Numbered from the stretch's first letter, positions 47,101 to 55,047 are shown. The stretch: DNA of 64,000 nt from Vibrio aerogenes (GCF_024346755.1 NZ_AP024862.1:1240001-1304000), one strand, 5' to 3'. Notes: generated by a model not told the origin, from the sequence alone. Made by a program: numbers and translations.

Positions 47101-49203
47101 AAATAATCCTGCGGTCATCCACAGAACAGTGACCTTGTGGCGAAGAAGACTTTCCTCAAGCCGGAGTGGATCAAGTAAAACGTTTTGCTCAACCACAACG
47201 ACGCTCCCGCCATTCAGCAAAGGAGCCCAAACTTCCATGGTTGCAGCGTCAAAACCAGGATTTGCAGCGAAAGCAACGTTGTCCTGCGGATTAAAATCAG
47301 CGTAACCACACTGAACCACCAAACGTATGACGGCACGGTGGGGTACCAAAACACCTTTAGGATTCCCGGTCGAACCAGATGTATACATGATATACGCAGG
47401 ATCCAGGCCACTAAGATTTTCCGGATATGTTGATTCAGCGGGTAATTGCGTAAAAATACTCAGGGTAAACGGAACCACCTTCACACCGGGGATAAACGCT
47501 GACTGCCTGTCAGGTGAAATAAATATCATCCGGGCCTGACAGTCCGATAGCACATAATTCAGTCGTTCATCCGGTGCATGAATATCGACCGGAACATAAA
47601 TGGCACCGCAATGAACAATCGCCAGCTGAATCAGAATCAACTCAGCTGAACGTTCCAGGCAGACAACAATTGCATCTCCTTTCTCAACCCCACACGATCT
47701 CAGGTAACCAGCCAGTTGATTAACCTTGTACTCACACTCACCATAAGTCAATTGTCTTTCACCGCAAATAACAGCGATAGCATCAGGGCTCTGTCGCACC
47801 TGTGCTGCAAATAAGCTGTACAGACTACAGTTGGCCGGATAACCGGCTTTTGTCTGATTCCACAGTGTGATGTTTTGTTGTTCTTCAGGTAAGAGAAGGG
47901 GGTATTGCGACAGGCACAAATCAGATGCTTCAGTCAGGATTTCCGAACAGAAATGAATGAAGCGATCAAGGTGCATTTGCAGCTGCGACTCGGTATAAAG
48001 ATTTGTATTCGCATCCATAAAGATATGAATCCCCCGCCGGGGGCCATAATCACAAAAGTGAATCACCAAATCATCAGCCGGGCCAAATAATAAATTATGA
48101 ACTGCCGACTCAAACTCACCAAAGTGCATATCATACGGAAAAGGAATGATATTAATGATGGTTGAACATCCTTTCTCACGACCTTCGGCCCATGAGCTGG
48201 TGTTTAAATCATCCGGTCGGTATCGTTGATGCCTGGCCATGGAGCGAATCCGTTGTTTCACCGCAAGTAACACATCAGTCAGGGTCATTGCCGCATTCAA
48301 CTTCAGATGAAATGGTAGTACATTGGCTACCATTCCCGGAAATGAGCGCAATAAACGGTTATGACGGGCTGTCATAGGGAAGCCAAATAATAAATCATTC
48401 TGATCAGCGAGTCTGTGAATATATATCGCGGCAAGAGACGTCAGTAATATCGGCAGGGATGTATGATGGACGCTGGTCAGCCAGGACAGATTGATATTAT
48501 CTTGTGGAGAAAGTGTTCCCTGACAACGAATCACCTGACTACAAACCTTATTTTCACCACTCAGACTAAATGGCTCTGACCCGTTTTCTTTCTGCGACTG
48601 CCAGTATTGCTGACTTATCCGGTACTGTTTTGAATTCTGATATTCAATGTCATTAGCAAATACTTCGGATATTGTGCTGAAAGGGCATTCAGGTATCTTC
48701 GAATGATTCACCATCGCTGAATAAATATCTGCAACGCGGCGGACAAAAAGAAAACCACCAAAGCCATCCATGACTAAATGATGCGTACTGGCATAAAATA
48801 AAAAAAGGTCCGTTTTCAACCGAAGCAAAGCAAATGAATACAGGGGTCCATGATTCAGTTTGAAGGGGCGGGCCATATCGGCTCTCATCCACTGTTCCGC
48901 AGATAATTCCGGATTCTCTTCCTGACGCATGTCTATCACAGGAAAATCCCAGTCTTTCTGCGGCATTATATACTGCCTGGGTCCATCCTCTGTATCTTCA
49001 AACACCAGATTGAATGATTCAGCTTCCCGAATAGCCTGGCGGAGAGAGGTTTCGAATATATCTGTTTGTATTTCACCAAAAATTTCCAGATATTCTGTAA
49101 TCTTATAAACTTCTGCCCGGGCAGAAGGATTCATTATTTGAGAGAACCAGATTCCCCTTTGCGCTGCAGATAAAGGGAACAATCGCCGATTGTAATCATG
49201 CAT
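41164..49203 (-). CDS. large orphan NRPS: C-A(Val)-T-C-A(Leu)-T-C-T, no thioesterase
   Basis: A 2679-residue peptide synthetase. Order: C1 (HHLVMDG 141-147, with an EntF/DhbF-like N-terminus), A1 (about 470-955), T1 (Ser1001 in LGGHSLLA), C2 (HHLIADG 1186-1192), A2 (about 1520-2005), T2 (Ser2054), C3 (HHLCTDH 2275-2281, preceded by IYPLTPLQEGILYHHL), T3 (Ser2638), end. Pocket residues aligned to GrsA: A1 D-A-M-W-I-G-G-T-F, close to a known valine code; A2 D-A-W-F-L-G-N-V-V, identical to a known leucine code. There is no third A domain, no thioesterase or reductase, and no MbtH or transporter adjacent. The first C domain could accept an acyl or aryl starter. Weak ribosome site before the ATG. 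Product unknown, likely an acylated dipeptide or a larger compound completed in trans. Confidence 0.92.
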   Translation of the reverse strand: MHDYNRRLFPLSAAQRGIWFSQIMNPSARAEVYKITEYLEIFGEIQTDIFETSLRQAIREAESFNLVFEDTEDGPRQYIMPQKDWDFPVIDMRQEENPELSAEQWMRADMARPFKLNHGPLYSFALLRLKTDLFLFYASTHHLVMDGFGGFLFVRRVADIYSAMVNHSKIPECPFSTISEVFANDIEYQNSKQYRISQQYWQSQKENGSEPFSLSGENKVCSQVIRCQGTLSPQDNINLSWLTSVHHTSLPILLTSLAAIYIHRLADQNDLLFGFPMTARHNRLLRSFPGMVANVLPFHLKLNAAMTLTDVLLAVKQRIRSMARHQRYRPDDLNTSSWAEGREKGCSTIINIIPFPYDMHFGEFESAVHNLLFGPADDLVIHFCDYGPRRGIHIFMDANTNLYTESQLQMHLDRFIHFCSEILTEASDLCLSQYPLLLPEEQQNITLWNQTKAGYPANCSLYSLFAAQVRQSPDAIAVICGERQLTYGECEYKVNQLAGYLRSCGVEKGDAIVVCLERSAELILIQLAIVHCGAIYVPVDIHAPDERLNYVLSDCQARMIFISPDRQSAFIPGVKVVPFTLSIFTQLPAESTYPENLSGLDPAYIMYTSGSTGNPKGVLVPHRAVIRLVVQCGYADFNPQDNVAFAANPGFDAATMEVWAPLLNGGSVVVVEQNVLLDPLRLEESLLRHKVTVLWMTAGLFKQYAEVLGNTFQQLRYLIVGGDVLDPSMIQRVLENNAPRHLLNGYGPTETTTFALTYEIQPSAGIMQTIPLGRPINHTHVYILDSNHQPVPVGIVGEIYIGGDGVALGYMNRPDLTRERFLHDPFSEQSDARMYKSGDMGRWRSDGVIEFTGRNDEQIKIRGYRIEPAEIEQALQACQGVHYAVVIAENTPAQGKRLVAYYVPQAEIRVSAETLKTSLETQFPDYMVPAIYIELPCLPLTPNGKVDRKVLPKPDENAFIRDEYEVPQGETEQVLAGFWQDILHVHRIGRNDHFFTLGGHSLLAVQLISRIREQLNVELSLADMFAWPVLRQMASHIQQMQPSKVAGPEIPAYDGGYENSVFPLSFAQQRLWFLAQMDSEAAHAYIIAGCADLKGRLDVHVLKQALDQIVARHAILRTHFQVISGTPCQITGSAACGFPLQVIEIQEQTAEIEPFSPVFDLEKGPLIQGQLRCFPGHMYQLQLAMHHLIADGWSVSVFINELNILYSNLCHRHRKKTPLADLPFQYVDYARWQHENLQEDELKKQLSYWVEQLGGIPEYINLPADYPRPNIQDYSGKLLPVKLDHELTAGLRSFCKDQGCTMYMLLLAGWSVVMGRLARQNDIVIGSPVAGRTMTETESLIGMFVNTIALRIDLSDSPDTRTLLAQLKSTALSAMENKDIPFEQVVEAVSPARSSSHSPVFQVMFALQNVPPAQIDLPDVSLVSFEPLVNNAKFDLSLEMTEKGESLEGFINYASALFDERNIQEYLKYWQHLLWEMIHHPEQSVHTLPMLSPQASSDLLNRFSMGHRSAVSHLSVHEWFEQQVQHTPDAMAVIAGEEQLSYYQLNQRANQLAAYLQMQGAGPETRVALFCNRSTEFIIAMLSVLKAGGGYIPIDPACPAERLQFILSDCRPVFILTDREEGTEYLSGNSGVSVPVIHLIQDIDLWEHLPADNLRQDSSGPENLAYIIYTSGSTGRPKGVMVEHQNLAHLIHWHHQTFKPENGTYGSSVAGLGFDAVIWEIWPTLCAGACLLLPPVSASENPDQLLDWWYEQPLQTSFLPTPVAELALARGVTHPTLKTLLVGGDQLHSSPSDQHAFSLVNNYGPTETTVVATSGCISPESHLLHIGRPVTNTNIYILDESKQPVPVGVAGEIYIGGAGVSRGYLNRPELTAKHFLSDPFSHEPNARMYRTGDLGRWRADGVIEYLGRNDQQIKIRGYRIEPGEIMAAIQRCQGIQSAVVTAVGCQLNKRLVAYFTEHPHSHVSVEQLKKQLSEQLPDYMVPSAYIRLAHLPLTPNGKINYRELPQPDDRSFIRHRFEPPRGENEQILATIWKKLLGVDDISRHDNFFELGGHSLLAVQVIESLRQKGFHLAVKTLFSQPVLLSLAESLVPESACEDCDVPPDYILEKTEKITPDMLPLVHLTQSQIDRICDDIPGGAANVRDIYPLTPLQEGILYHHLVQQQGDLYVIRSIQSFPCLSRLRQYTQAIQALIDRHDVLRTSFVWEGVAEPVQVVWRQATLPVITLDIEAGDAESQLRQHLEPGQCKMNIRQAPMLEVWQVEDKENQCWLMCLRIHHLCTDHFSLELMGEEIHNYLQYPERQLRPSLPFRNFVARTRQKHDPDAEASFFRQQLGDIEHPSAPFGLMDIYGEGQQISRRHLSIDAALARRMREQAQLLGVSCASVFHLAWGLVIRASTGRDDIVFGTLLFGRMNAVKGADRMMGLCLNTLPFRLSLDHASVRDCVLETHQKLAQLLEFEHTPLTRAQQYSRVASPLPLFSSLLNYRYQQDFIWLRQSEESLKPEILFCEERSTYPVSLSVNDFPGGEFSLDIQSDIRVSCEQLGLMMMNALSGVLTALETTPEYPVNRLNVLPEHDDLENGVLPEAVIQPIRFQQNKRLNQGYVPPKNSTEKILAKLWQTLLNIERIGRNDDFFELGGHSLLAIRLIHEARAQGIEFSLSTLLNASVLKDLAKKVSLSATE

Positions 49204-49652
49204 TTAAAGCACCAACTTAACATATGATTATTTATGAATGTATATTATTGTAAAAACACAGAATAATATAATCTTCTTCAAATACAACATGTTTATGTTT
49301 TTTATTAGAATTCATCCACAATAATCAATATGTTAATCATTAGACCTCATACTATTCCCCTTTAAAATAAAAAACGCCATATAATAAAATATAAACCTCA
49401 ATATTCCCAAAGAATGATATAAATAAAACTCACACGCAGACAGACATATTGACTAAATATATTATGGAAAGAATAAAACTCATTTCAGCATAAAGTATGT
49501 CTGTTAAATATATACCCAAATATTTCTTTCATTACAAAATGATCGACATTTATGACAAAAAAATGAAGTGAATCGTAGCTTAAAAATATATATTCATAAC
49601 AGATATGCAATTAATTTTATTCAATCGATACAATATTTATAGTATCAGACCA
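49204..49652. other. AT-rich upstream region of the large NRPS
   Basis: About 450 bases, very AT-rich, without a recognisable gene. It must carry the NRPS promoter unless transcription comes from the 53-residue ORF upstream. No operator with clear symmetry was recognised. Confidence 0.4.
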
Positions 49653-49814
49653 TCATGTCCTGTCATACATATCCCTTGCGATCAAACAATGCAGATACAG
49701 AAGCACCTCATCCAGCTCACATCGTTCAGTATCTGTCATTATCGTCTGCATGATCATCAAGTGATAACAGGCACACTTGTGCATTTCAAAATTATTTGTA
49801 TAAACTTCTGCCAT
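49653..49814 (-). CDS. 53-residue cysteine-containing small protein (hypothetical)
   Basis: A short ORF on the same strand as the large NRPS, 450 bases upstream of it. The ATG at 49814 is preceded by AGGAGG with seven bases of spacing, about as good a ribosome site as exists in this window. The protein begins MAEVYTNNFEMHKCACYHLM and ends ARDMYDRT; it has cysteines at 14, 16, 32 and 43, several Met, and a helical pattern (ERCELDEVLLYLHCLIA). No signal peptide. It might bind metal or regulate; I know no family. Whether it belongs to the NRPS transcript is open. Confidence 0.6.
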   Translation of the reverse strand: MAEVYTNNFEMHKCACYHLMIMQTIMTDTERCELDEVLLYLHCLIARDMYDRT

Positions 49815-50122
49815 ATAAAAACCTCCTGATATTCATTTTTATCACGTAAAAGAAAAAGAAACCCTGTTTCATATCCAAGCCACACTATCATCATCAAAGT
49901 GCCATTACCAAAATGTCATCACCAACCCGCAGTTTTATCATTTGGCACAACGCACACCGCAAAGTGATAGCCAGAAACCGGATTTTATCCGAACCCCTGA
50001 AAAGATGAATTTAGGACTACTTGATATGAAAGCATAATGTTATCCTTGTACGCTATTGAGTCAATTTATTGCCGGGCATTTCAGTCGCAAACGCCCTTCA
50101 ATGCAACAATATTAGATCGCTT
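49815..50122. promoter_or_regulatory. divergent region between small ORF and CI-like repressor gene
   Basis: About 308 bases holding the start regions of two divergent genes. No clear promoter or operator could be fixed by eye. Motifs at 49935-49995 (CACACCGCAAAG and others) faintly recall riboswitch words but do not form the expected structure. Confidence 0.35.
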
Positions 50123-50749
50123 ATGAATGAACAACAAGATAAAATTCACCCAAAAGCGTACATAAAAGGTCATGACGTCACAAAAAGATTAAAAGAAGTG
50201 ACAAATTGTCATACTATTCTGGAATTATCTTCGCTTTTGAATATATCAAGTTCAACAATATCAACCTGGCATCAGCGGGAACTCACACCTTATGAAGTGA
50301 TTCTTCGTGTGCATTTACATACAGGAGCTGCTCTGGAGTACTTATTATTAGGCAAAGGCGAACCTTATCCGGAAAAAAGTTCTCAATATGAACAAAATAT
50401 GGATATAAAGAACAAAAAGATCGCCAATATCGAACATTTTCAACTCATCAATGGAGAGCTGTTCAGGTGTAAAAGATTAATTTTTGATCATGACTATTTA
50501 TATAAACTGGAAGTGACTCAACCTTTGAGTATCGAATACAGAAATACCATTTATGTCATTGACCGGTCTGTCACACAAATTGTAGCTGGCATGTATCTTA
50601 TTGATATGGAAGACTTTTACTCTTTGAATACGATTCAGCGCTTACCCGGCAGACGCTGTTCGATCGACGTTCTTGGTTCGACCCTTCAAATTCATGAGGA
50701 CGACATCAAAGTGATCGGAAAAGTGATACTGGAAATCAATAAGAAATAA
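50123..50749 (+). CDS. CI-type phage-repressor-like DNA-binding protein
   Basis: A 208-residue protein. The N-terminal helix-turn-helix (DVTKRLKEVTNCHTILELSSLLNISSSTISTWHQRELTPYEVILRVHLHTGAALEYLLLGKGE) is the bacteriophage CI repressor domain, with NISSSTISTWHQR as the recognition part. The C-terminal half has the peptidase-S24-like beta-rich fold (IYVIDRSVTQIVAGMYLIDMEDF) but I do not see a clear Ser-Lys cleavage dyad. No phage genes are near; it may regulate the divergent NRPS side. Start at ATG 50123, not the in-frame TTG 50069, though neither has a strong ribosome site. Confidence 0.75.
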   Translation: MNEQQDKIHPKAYIKGHDVTKRLKEVTNCHTILELSSLLNISSSTISTWHQRELTPYEVILRVHLHTGAALEYLLLGKGEPYPEKSSQYEQNMDIKNKKIANIEHFQLINGELFRCKRLIFDHDYLYKLEVTQPLSIEYRNTIYVIDRSVTQIVAGMYLIDMEDFYSLNTIQRLPGRRCSIDVLGSTLQIHEDDIKVIGKVILEINKK

Positions 50750-50800
50750 TATTGACCCAATGAGCATCCAGTGTGATGTAGCAGACCTTCTGTATGCCCA

Positions 50801-50835
50801 TGTCCTCAGGAAGCTGCAAATGCGCCCTGAGGACA
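50801..50835. terminator. hairpin between convergent repressor and GGDEF genes
   Basis: TGTCCTCAGG pairs perfectly with CCTGAGGACA across a 15-base loop, between two convergent stop codons (50749, 50854). No T-run. Confidence 0.45.
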
Positions 50836-50853
50836 ATGAGGCAGGTATCATGT

Positions 50854-52215
50854 CTAAATCTGACAGATTTGATTACGACCGGAGGATTTAGCCTGATAAA
50901 GCGCTTTATCTGCACGCTGAAAAACAGACTCTTCGGTATCTTCTTCCTGATAAGAGGTGACACCAATACTGACCGTATAAGATGGCAGACCTTCGTCTGA
51001 ATCCTGGCAAACTAATATTCTCAGCCTTTCTGCCAACATACATGCCGATGATGCTTCCTGAACAGGCAACAAAATCGCAAATTCTTCTCCACCCAAACGA
51101 AACAGCATATCAGTCTTTCTCAATCCGGTGCTCAAACGATGTACCAGATTTTGCAAGACCTGATCACCAACCTGATGGCCATATTCATCATTAATTTGCT
51201 TAAAGTAATCAATATCCAGCAAAATCAAACTGAAAAAACTGCCCCGACGTGCCAAATCCAGATGAAGCAGAACCTGTTCATCCCACTTGTGGCGGTTAAA
51301 AGCTCCGGTTAGTTTATCCTGAGTCACCATTTGCAACAGTTGTTTCTCAACTTGTTCCCGGTTAGTGATCTCCTTTGTCAAACGCTGCATCAAAAGCATC
51401 AGTTCTTGTTCAAGTTCACTCAGCTCATCACCGGGGCCGTCAACCTGAAAAATCTCTTTCCCCAGAGCTGGGTAGCCTTGCTCAATAGAAAAGTCCATAT
51501 TCTGAATACCATCCTGGATTTTATTAATACGCTGCCGGAAAATATAAATTGTGTATATTGTCAAAAATAATCCAAGTAACAGTGCGCACACACCCAGCGC
51601 GGTATTCACAAATAAAAACTCTTGCTCATGTTTTTCTGCATACCTACCGGCTTCAAATGTCATCTCATCGAGCTGCTGCAATATCGAATTCACTGCAGAT
51701 TCCAGTTGGGTTGAGGTTTCTTCAAGCTGATATCGCTCTGCGCTTGGGATAGACTCGTGAGAAATAGCTTCAGCAAGTTTTTTCTCAAACCTGTCACTCT
51801 GTACATGGTACGCTTCTATAACTTCCAGCAAATGCTGGTGTTCATGTCGTTCAAAGCGAATCTTATGATTGACCAGGTTCTCAGCAATCACGTTGACAGC
51901 TTTATCAAGCAAAAGCTTTAACTGCTGTTTTTGATAGACAAACTCCTGATGCGGTGTTTTCTTTTCTTTGGGTAATTTCTCTTTCAGTTTAAATTGTTCA
52001 AACAAAATATGTCGTTCCAGCTGAATCATTTCAACTTCGCTCATAATCTGATTCAGAGGAATATCTATATATGCCACTTCATTCATTTCATTTTCTATTA
52101 ATCTCAGTTTATAAATCGAGTAAATAATCACAATTAAAAGAAAAGAAAGTAATACGATAAATAACGTGCTTATTTTCCGGCTTAATGACATATTATACCA
52201 ATTGAATAGTGACAT
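50854..52215 (-). CDS. membrane-bound diguanylate cyclase (GGDEF)
   Basis: A 453-residue protein: N-terminal membrane helix (about 13-33), a periplasmic helical sensor region of about 155 residues, a second helix near 200-220, a coiled linker and a C-terminal GGDEF domain. The active site reads RLGGEEF, competent for making c-di-GMP from GTP, and RKTD five residues before it is a typical inhibitory I-site. VSIGVTSYQ and ADKALYQAKSSGRN are conserved. Two ATGs (52215, 52191) are possible; neither has a clear ribosome site. It may oppose the EAL protein at 39041-41137. Confidence 0.9.
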   Translation of the reverse strand: MSLFNWYNMSLSRKISTLFIVLLSFLLIVIIYSIYKLRLIENEMNEVAYIDIPLNQIMSEVEMIQLERHILFEQFKLKEKLPKEKKTPHQEFVYQKQQLKLLLDKAVNVIAENLVNHKIRFERHEHQHLLEVIEAYHVQSDRFEKKLAEAISHESIPSAERYQLEETSTQLESAVNSILQQLDEMTFEAGRYAEKHEQEFLFVNTALGVCALLLGLFLTIYTIYIFRQRINKIQDGIQNMDFSIEQGYPALGKEIFQVDGPGDELSELEQELMLLMQRLTKEITNREQVEKQLLQMVTQDKLTGAFNRHKWDEQVLLHLDLARRGSFFSLILLDIDYFKQINDEYGHQVGDQVLQNLVHRLSTGLRKTDMLFRLGGEEFAILLPVQEASSACMLAERLRILVCQDSDEGLPSYTVSIGVTSYQEEDTEESVFQRADKALYQAKSSGRNQICQI

Positions 52216-52610
52216 ATAATTATTTTACCAATATAAAATCAATCCAAAAGATTAACAGCACAATGCAATTAATCTCTGATAATCAAACCATCGCTTAAAA
52301 TCAGTTTAGTACTTATCGTCGCTATCATATGGTTTATTCAGACGATGCTTTTAAACTCTGTTGATACTTTTAATGCCGGGTATAGTAAAAAACAGACTAT
52401 TTATCAATACTTAATCAGCAGAAAAAGAGTAAATGCCAGGATCTTTACATTCCTCTCAAAATACAGGTAGTTGATAAGATGTCTCTGATCCTGAAGTAAA
52501 TCACCGGTTTAAGGGCGATTCTGATTCGAAAACGTTTCTTATATTGAAAATGAGTGACTTGTGCATCCAGAATCGCTGCACGGAAATTACCTCACAAAAC
52601 CGGACATGTG
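52216..52610. other. intergenic region without recognised features
   Basis: 395 bases between the start of the diguanylate cyclase gene and the end of nrtR. AT-rich near the cyclase promoter; I see no gene, terminator or repeat that can be supported. Confidence 0.4.
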
Positions 52611-53330
52611 TTAACCCGTTTTCAGACAGGTTTGAAAATAGGTCACCTGATCACTTGCTAAACAGTAGACAGTTGCAGGCTTTCCCCCCTTCCCTTTACC
52701 TGTAGGCACGACTTTGTTCATACTCACGATGACACCAGAATCAATCAAACGACGTTTGACTGTCATCCGGTTTACTTCAACACCAAACTGTGCATATGCT
52801 TCTATGATATCGGCTACTAAAAACTCTTTATCCAGAAAAAACAGCACAACGGATGTATATTCAACCGCCGCACGTAATTTTTTCCATGCATGCTTTATCT
52901 GGGCGACATGATCAAATGCCATCTGAAATTGATGCGTGATCAATGCATCCAGATCAAACCAGTCTAACCGGTTTCGATCAACGCCTGCATTTTCAATTTG
53001 CCTGGCATTAGATGGATTCAGCAATGCATAATGTGAAATGCTGACACTCCATCCATCCGGATCCCGTTTAGGATTACCATCAACTAATGGATCGCTGATA
53101 AAATTAGGGTAAGTATGAACTTTCTGCCGGCATATTCTTCTCCTTGCAGCGTCAAAGTCTTTGTCTACGGGCTCTCCACCTGCGTCTGTCATGTCTTCGT
53201 CGTAAACCAGACCACCGGGTATCGCCCACTCACCAAAGTGTGGTCTTTCAGGATTAGAACGCTTCATAAGCAAAGCCTGTATACCCTTGCCTGAAAGACG
53301 AAGACAAATCATATCAATGGTAACAATCAT
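52611..53330 (-). CDS. nrtR: NrtR-type Nudix transcriptional repressor
   Basis: A 239-residue protein. The N-terminal half is a Nudix domain (PHFGEWAIPGGLVYDEDM) whose catalytic helix is degenerate: the usual R-E-x-x-E-E-x-G is replaced by ARRRICRQKVH, so it should sense ADP-ribose-type ligands rather than hydrolyse them. The C-terminal half is a winged helix (AYAQFGVEVNRMTVKRRLID). This architecture is NrtR, the repressor of NAD salvage genes. It is divergent from pncB, the expected target, with a palindrome in the pncB promoter. Confidence 0.88.
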   Translation of the reverse strand: MIVTIDMICLRLSGKGIQALLMKRSNPERPHFGEWAIPGGLVYDEDMTDAGGEPVDKDFDAARRRICRQKVHTYPNFISDPLVDGNPKRDPDGWSVSISHYALLNPSNARQIENAGVDRNRLDWFDLDALITHQFQMAFDHVAQIKHAWKKLRAAVEYTSVVLFFLDKEFLVADIIEAYAQFGVEVNRMTVKRRLIDSGVIVSMNKVVPTGKGKGGKPATVYCLASDQVTYFQTCLKTG

Positions 53331-53575
53331 AAAACCTTCCCTGCAAAAAACTCATCTATCCCCTCGGGCGTGTTTATCTTTCATCGCCGTTCCTGCTGAT
53401 TATCCGGAGACGTATTCTAAAAATGCATGAATAAGAGGTCAAACTTAATCACTTGATGTTACAAACTTGATATCACTCTATTTTTTATTTGTTCCACACA
53501 TTTTGAACTCAGTCAACTCATTAAAAACCTGCGATAAAGCATAACAATGTCTCAGGATTATTGATACACAACCAG

Positions 53576-53604
53576 TTGACAAATAGTACGAGCTATTTTA
53601 ATGT
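53576..53604 (+). promoter_or_regulatory. pncB promoter with a palindrome in the spacer (putative NrtR operator)
   Basis: A perfect -35 box TTGACA at 53576-53581 is followed, 15-17 bases on, by a -10-like TTTAAT/TAATGT. The spacer holds AAATAGTACGAGCTATTT (53581-53598), a 6-bp inverted repeat separated by 6 bases, exactly where a repressor would block RNA polymerase. The link to NrtR is inferred from the neighbouring gene. Confidence 0.55.
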
Positions 53605-53656
53605 CGCTCAAGTTAGGAACATCATGTTACTAATATGACTTTGTGAGGATGTCATT

Positions 53657-54964
53657 ATGAATACAGGCCTGTTTTCCCAACATATGATTAAAAGTCTGCT
53701 GGATTTAGATGCATATAAAATCAATATGATGCAGGCAATTCACTCCTTCTATCCGGATACAGAAGTCCGTTATGAACTGATTGTCAGATCTGCTGAAGAT
53801 ATCAGTGATCTGCTAAGCGATATTCGCTATGAGATAAAGCAATTGGCACATCTGCAATTTTCTGAACGTGATATCAGGTATCTGGAAAAAAGTTCCCCTC
53901 ATCTGAAAAAGACATTCTTGCATTCCCTGCGTTACTTTCGGTTCCAGCCAGAGCAGCAGGTTGAGCTGGGCATCATCCATGAAAACGGCAAAAAACAGCT
54001 GCGCGTCAGTATTCATGGTACATGGCGGGATACAATTCTTTACGAAACAATGATTATGTCGATCATTTCAGAGGTCCGCAGCCGCAGTCACTGGAGCGAT
54101 ATGCCAGCGACCCGGGCCAAAGATGTACTGTTCCAAAAAATAACCAGCCTGAAGAATAAACTCACTGAACGGGGGATTCATAACTTCAAAATCACTGAAA
54201 TGGGCACACGACGCCGGTTCTCTTCTGAGGTGCAGCATCAGGTGATCGATTATATGCAACAATACATACCAGACTTATTACTTGGTACCAGCAACTATCA
54301 TTTTGCCCGGGAGTTTAACCTGCAACCCATTGGCACTATCGCGCATGAATGGTTTATGGGACATCAGGCGCTTGTTAACCCGGCAGATTCGCAGCAGGTC
54401 GCTTTGGAACAATGGCTGAAAGCTTTTGACGGACAACTTTCAATCGCTCCGACAGACACACTCACAATTGATGCATTTATTCATGATTTTAACGTTCATC
54501 TGGCAAAAGCCTATGATGGCGTTCGTCATGACTCAGGCTGCCCTTACACCTGGGGCGACAAAATGATTGCTCATTATGAAAAGCTGGGAATCGATCCGAA
54601 AACAAAACTGTTTGTTTTTTCTGATGGACTCAACTTTGATCAAGCCTTAGACATTTGTGAATATTTTGCCGACAGAATCCAGATCTCATTTGGTATCGGC
54701 ACCTTCCTCACCAATGACCTCGGTGCATGGGAAAACGCTCAAAACCAAGCTTATACGCCGCTTTCAATTGTCATCAAGCTGGCTGAATGTAATGGGCGGC
54801 CTGTCGCCAAAATCAGCGATGAACCAGAAAAAGCGATGTGTGAAGATATTATCTATCTGGCGAATTTAAAGCAGCAGTTCAACATACCGTTAGATATCGA
54901 TAAGCTCATCTCAACACTCAAAGAAATGAAAAACCACCAGCGAAAATATATTGCTGCAGCCTGA
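53657..54964 (+). CDS. pncB: nicotinate phosphoribosyltransferase
   Basis: A 435-residue enzyme of the PncB family: SLLDLDAYKINMMQAI at the start, EMGTRRRFSSEVQ, LLGTSNYHFARE, GTIAHEWFMGHQAL and HDSGCPYTWGDK, which form the PRPP and nicotinate site, and IGTFLTNDLG near the C-terminus. It converts nicotinate and PRPP to nicotinate mononucleotide in NAD salvage. GAGGATGTCATT precedes the ATG. The divergent NrtR gene points to control by NAD metabolites. Its 3' end meets the T6SS cluster. Confidence 0.93.
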   Translation: MNTGLFSQHMIKSLLDLDAYKINMMQAIHSFYPDTEVRYELIVRSAEDISDLLSDIRYEIKQLAHLQFSERDIRYLEKSSPHLKKTFLHSLRYFRFQPEQQVELGIIHENGKKQLRVSIHGTWRDTILYETMIMSIISEVRSRSHWSDMPATRAKDVLFQKITSLKNKLTERGIHNFKITEMGTRRRFSSEVQHQVIDYMQQYIPDLLLGTSNYHFAREFNLQPIGTIAHEWFMGHQALVNPADSQQVALEQWLKAFDGQLSIAPTDTLTIDAFIHDFNVHLAKAYDGVRHDSGCPYTWGDKMIAHYEKLGIDPKTKLFVFSDGLNFDQALDICEYFADRIQISFGIGTFLTNDLGAWENAQNQAYTPLSIVIKLAECNGRPVAKISDEPEKAMCEDIIYLANLKQQFNIPLDIDKLISTLKEMKNHQRKYIAAA

Positions 54965-55003
54965 ACAAGATAAAACAATTGTGTCTGAACCGACTCAAAA
55001 GAC

Positions 55004-55039
55004 CATCTGTATCATCTGCAAAATCAGTTGATACAGATG
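55004..55039. terminator. bidirectional hairpin between pncB and vasL-like gene
   Basis: CATCTGTATCA pairs perfectly with TGATACAGATG across a 14-base loop, between the convergent stops at 54964 and 55048. A short ATTT follows on the plus strand. Confidence 0.55.
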
Positions 55040-55047
55040 ATTTGTGA

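Noticed and set aside
41164..49203. Large NRPS as EntF/DhbF catechol siderophore synthetase
   Set aside because: The first C domain resembles EntF/DhbF, but predicted Val/Leu, lack of thioesterase and absence of siderophore genes nearby argue against it.
49506..49530. TATACCCAAATATTTC as another copy of the dispersed repeat
   Set aside because: Only ten bases match the terminus; no core or stem sequence follows.
49935..50010. Possible c-di-GMP (GEMM) riboswitch upstream of the CI-like repressor gene
   Set aside because: Words such as CACACCGCAAAG recall GEMM, but the second helix and the GGTAGGTAGCGGGG-like part are missing and no consistent fold could be drawn.
50123..50749. Prophage remnant
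   Set aside because: Only a repressor-like gene is present; no integrase, structural or lysis genes within the window.
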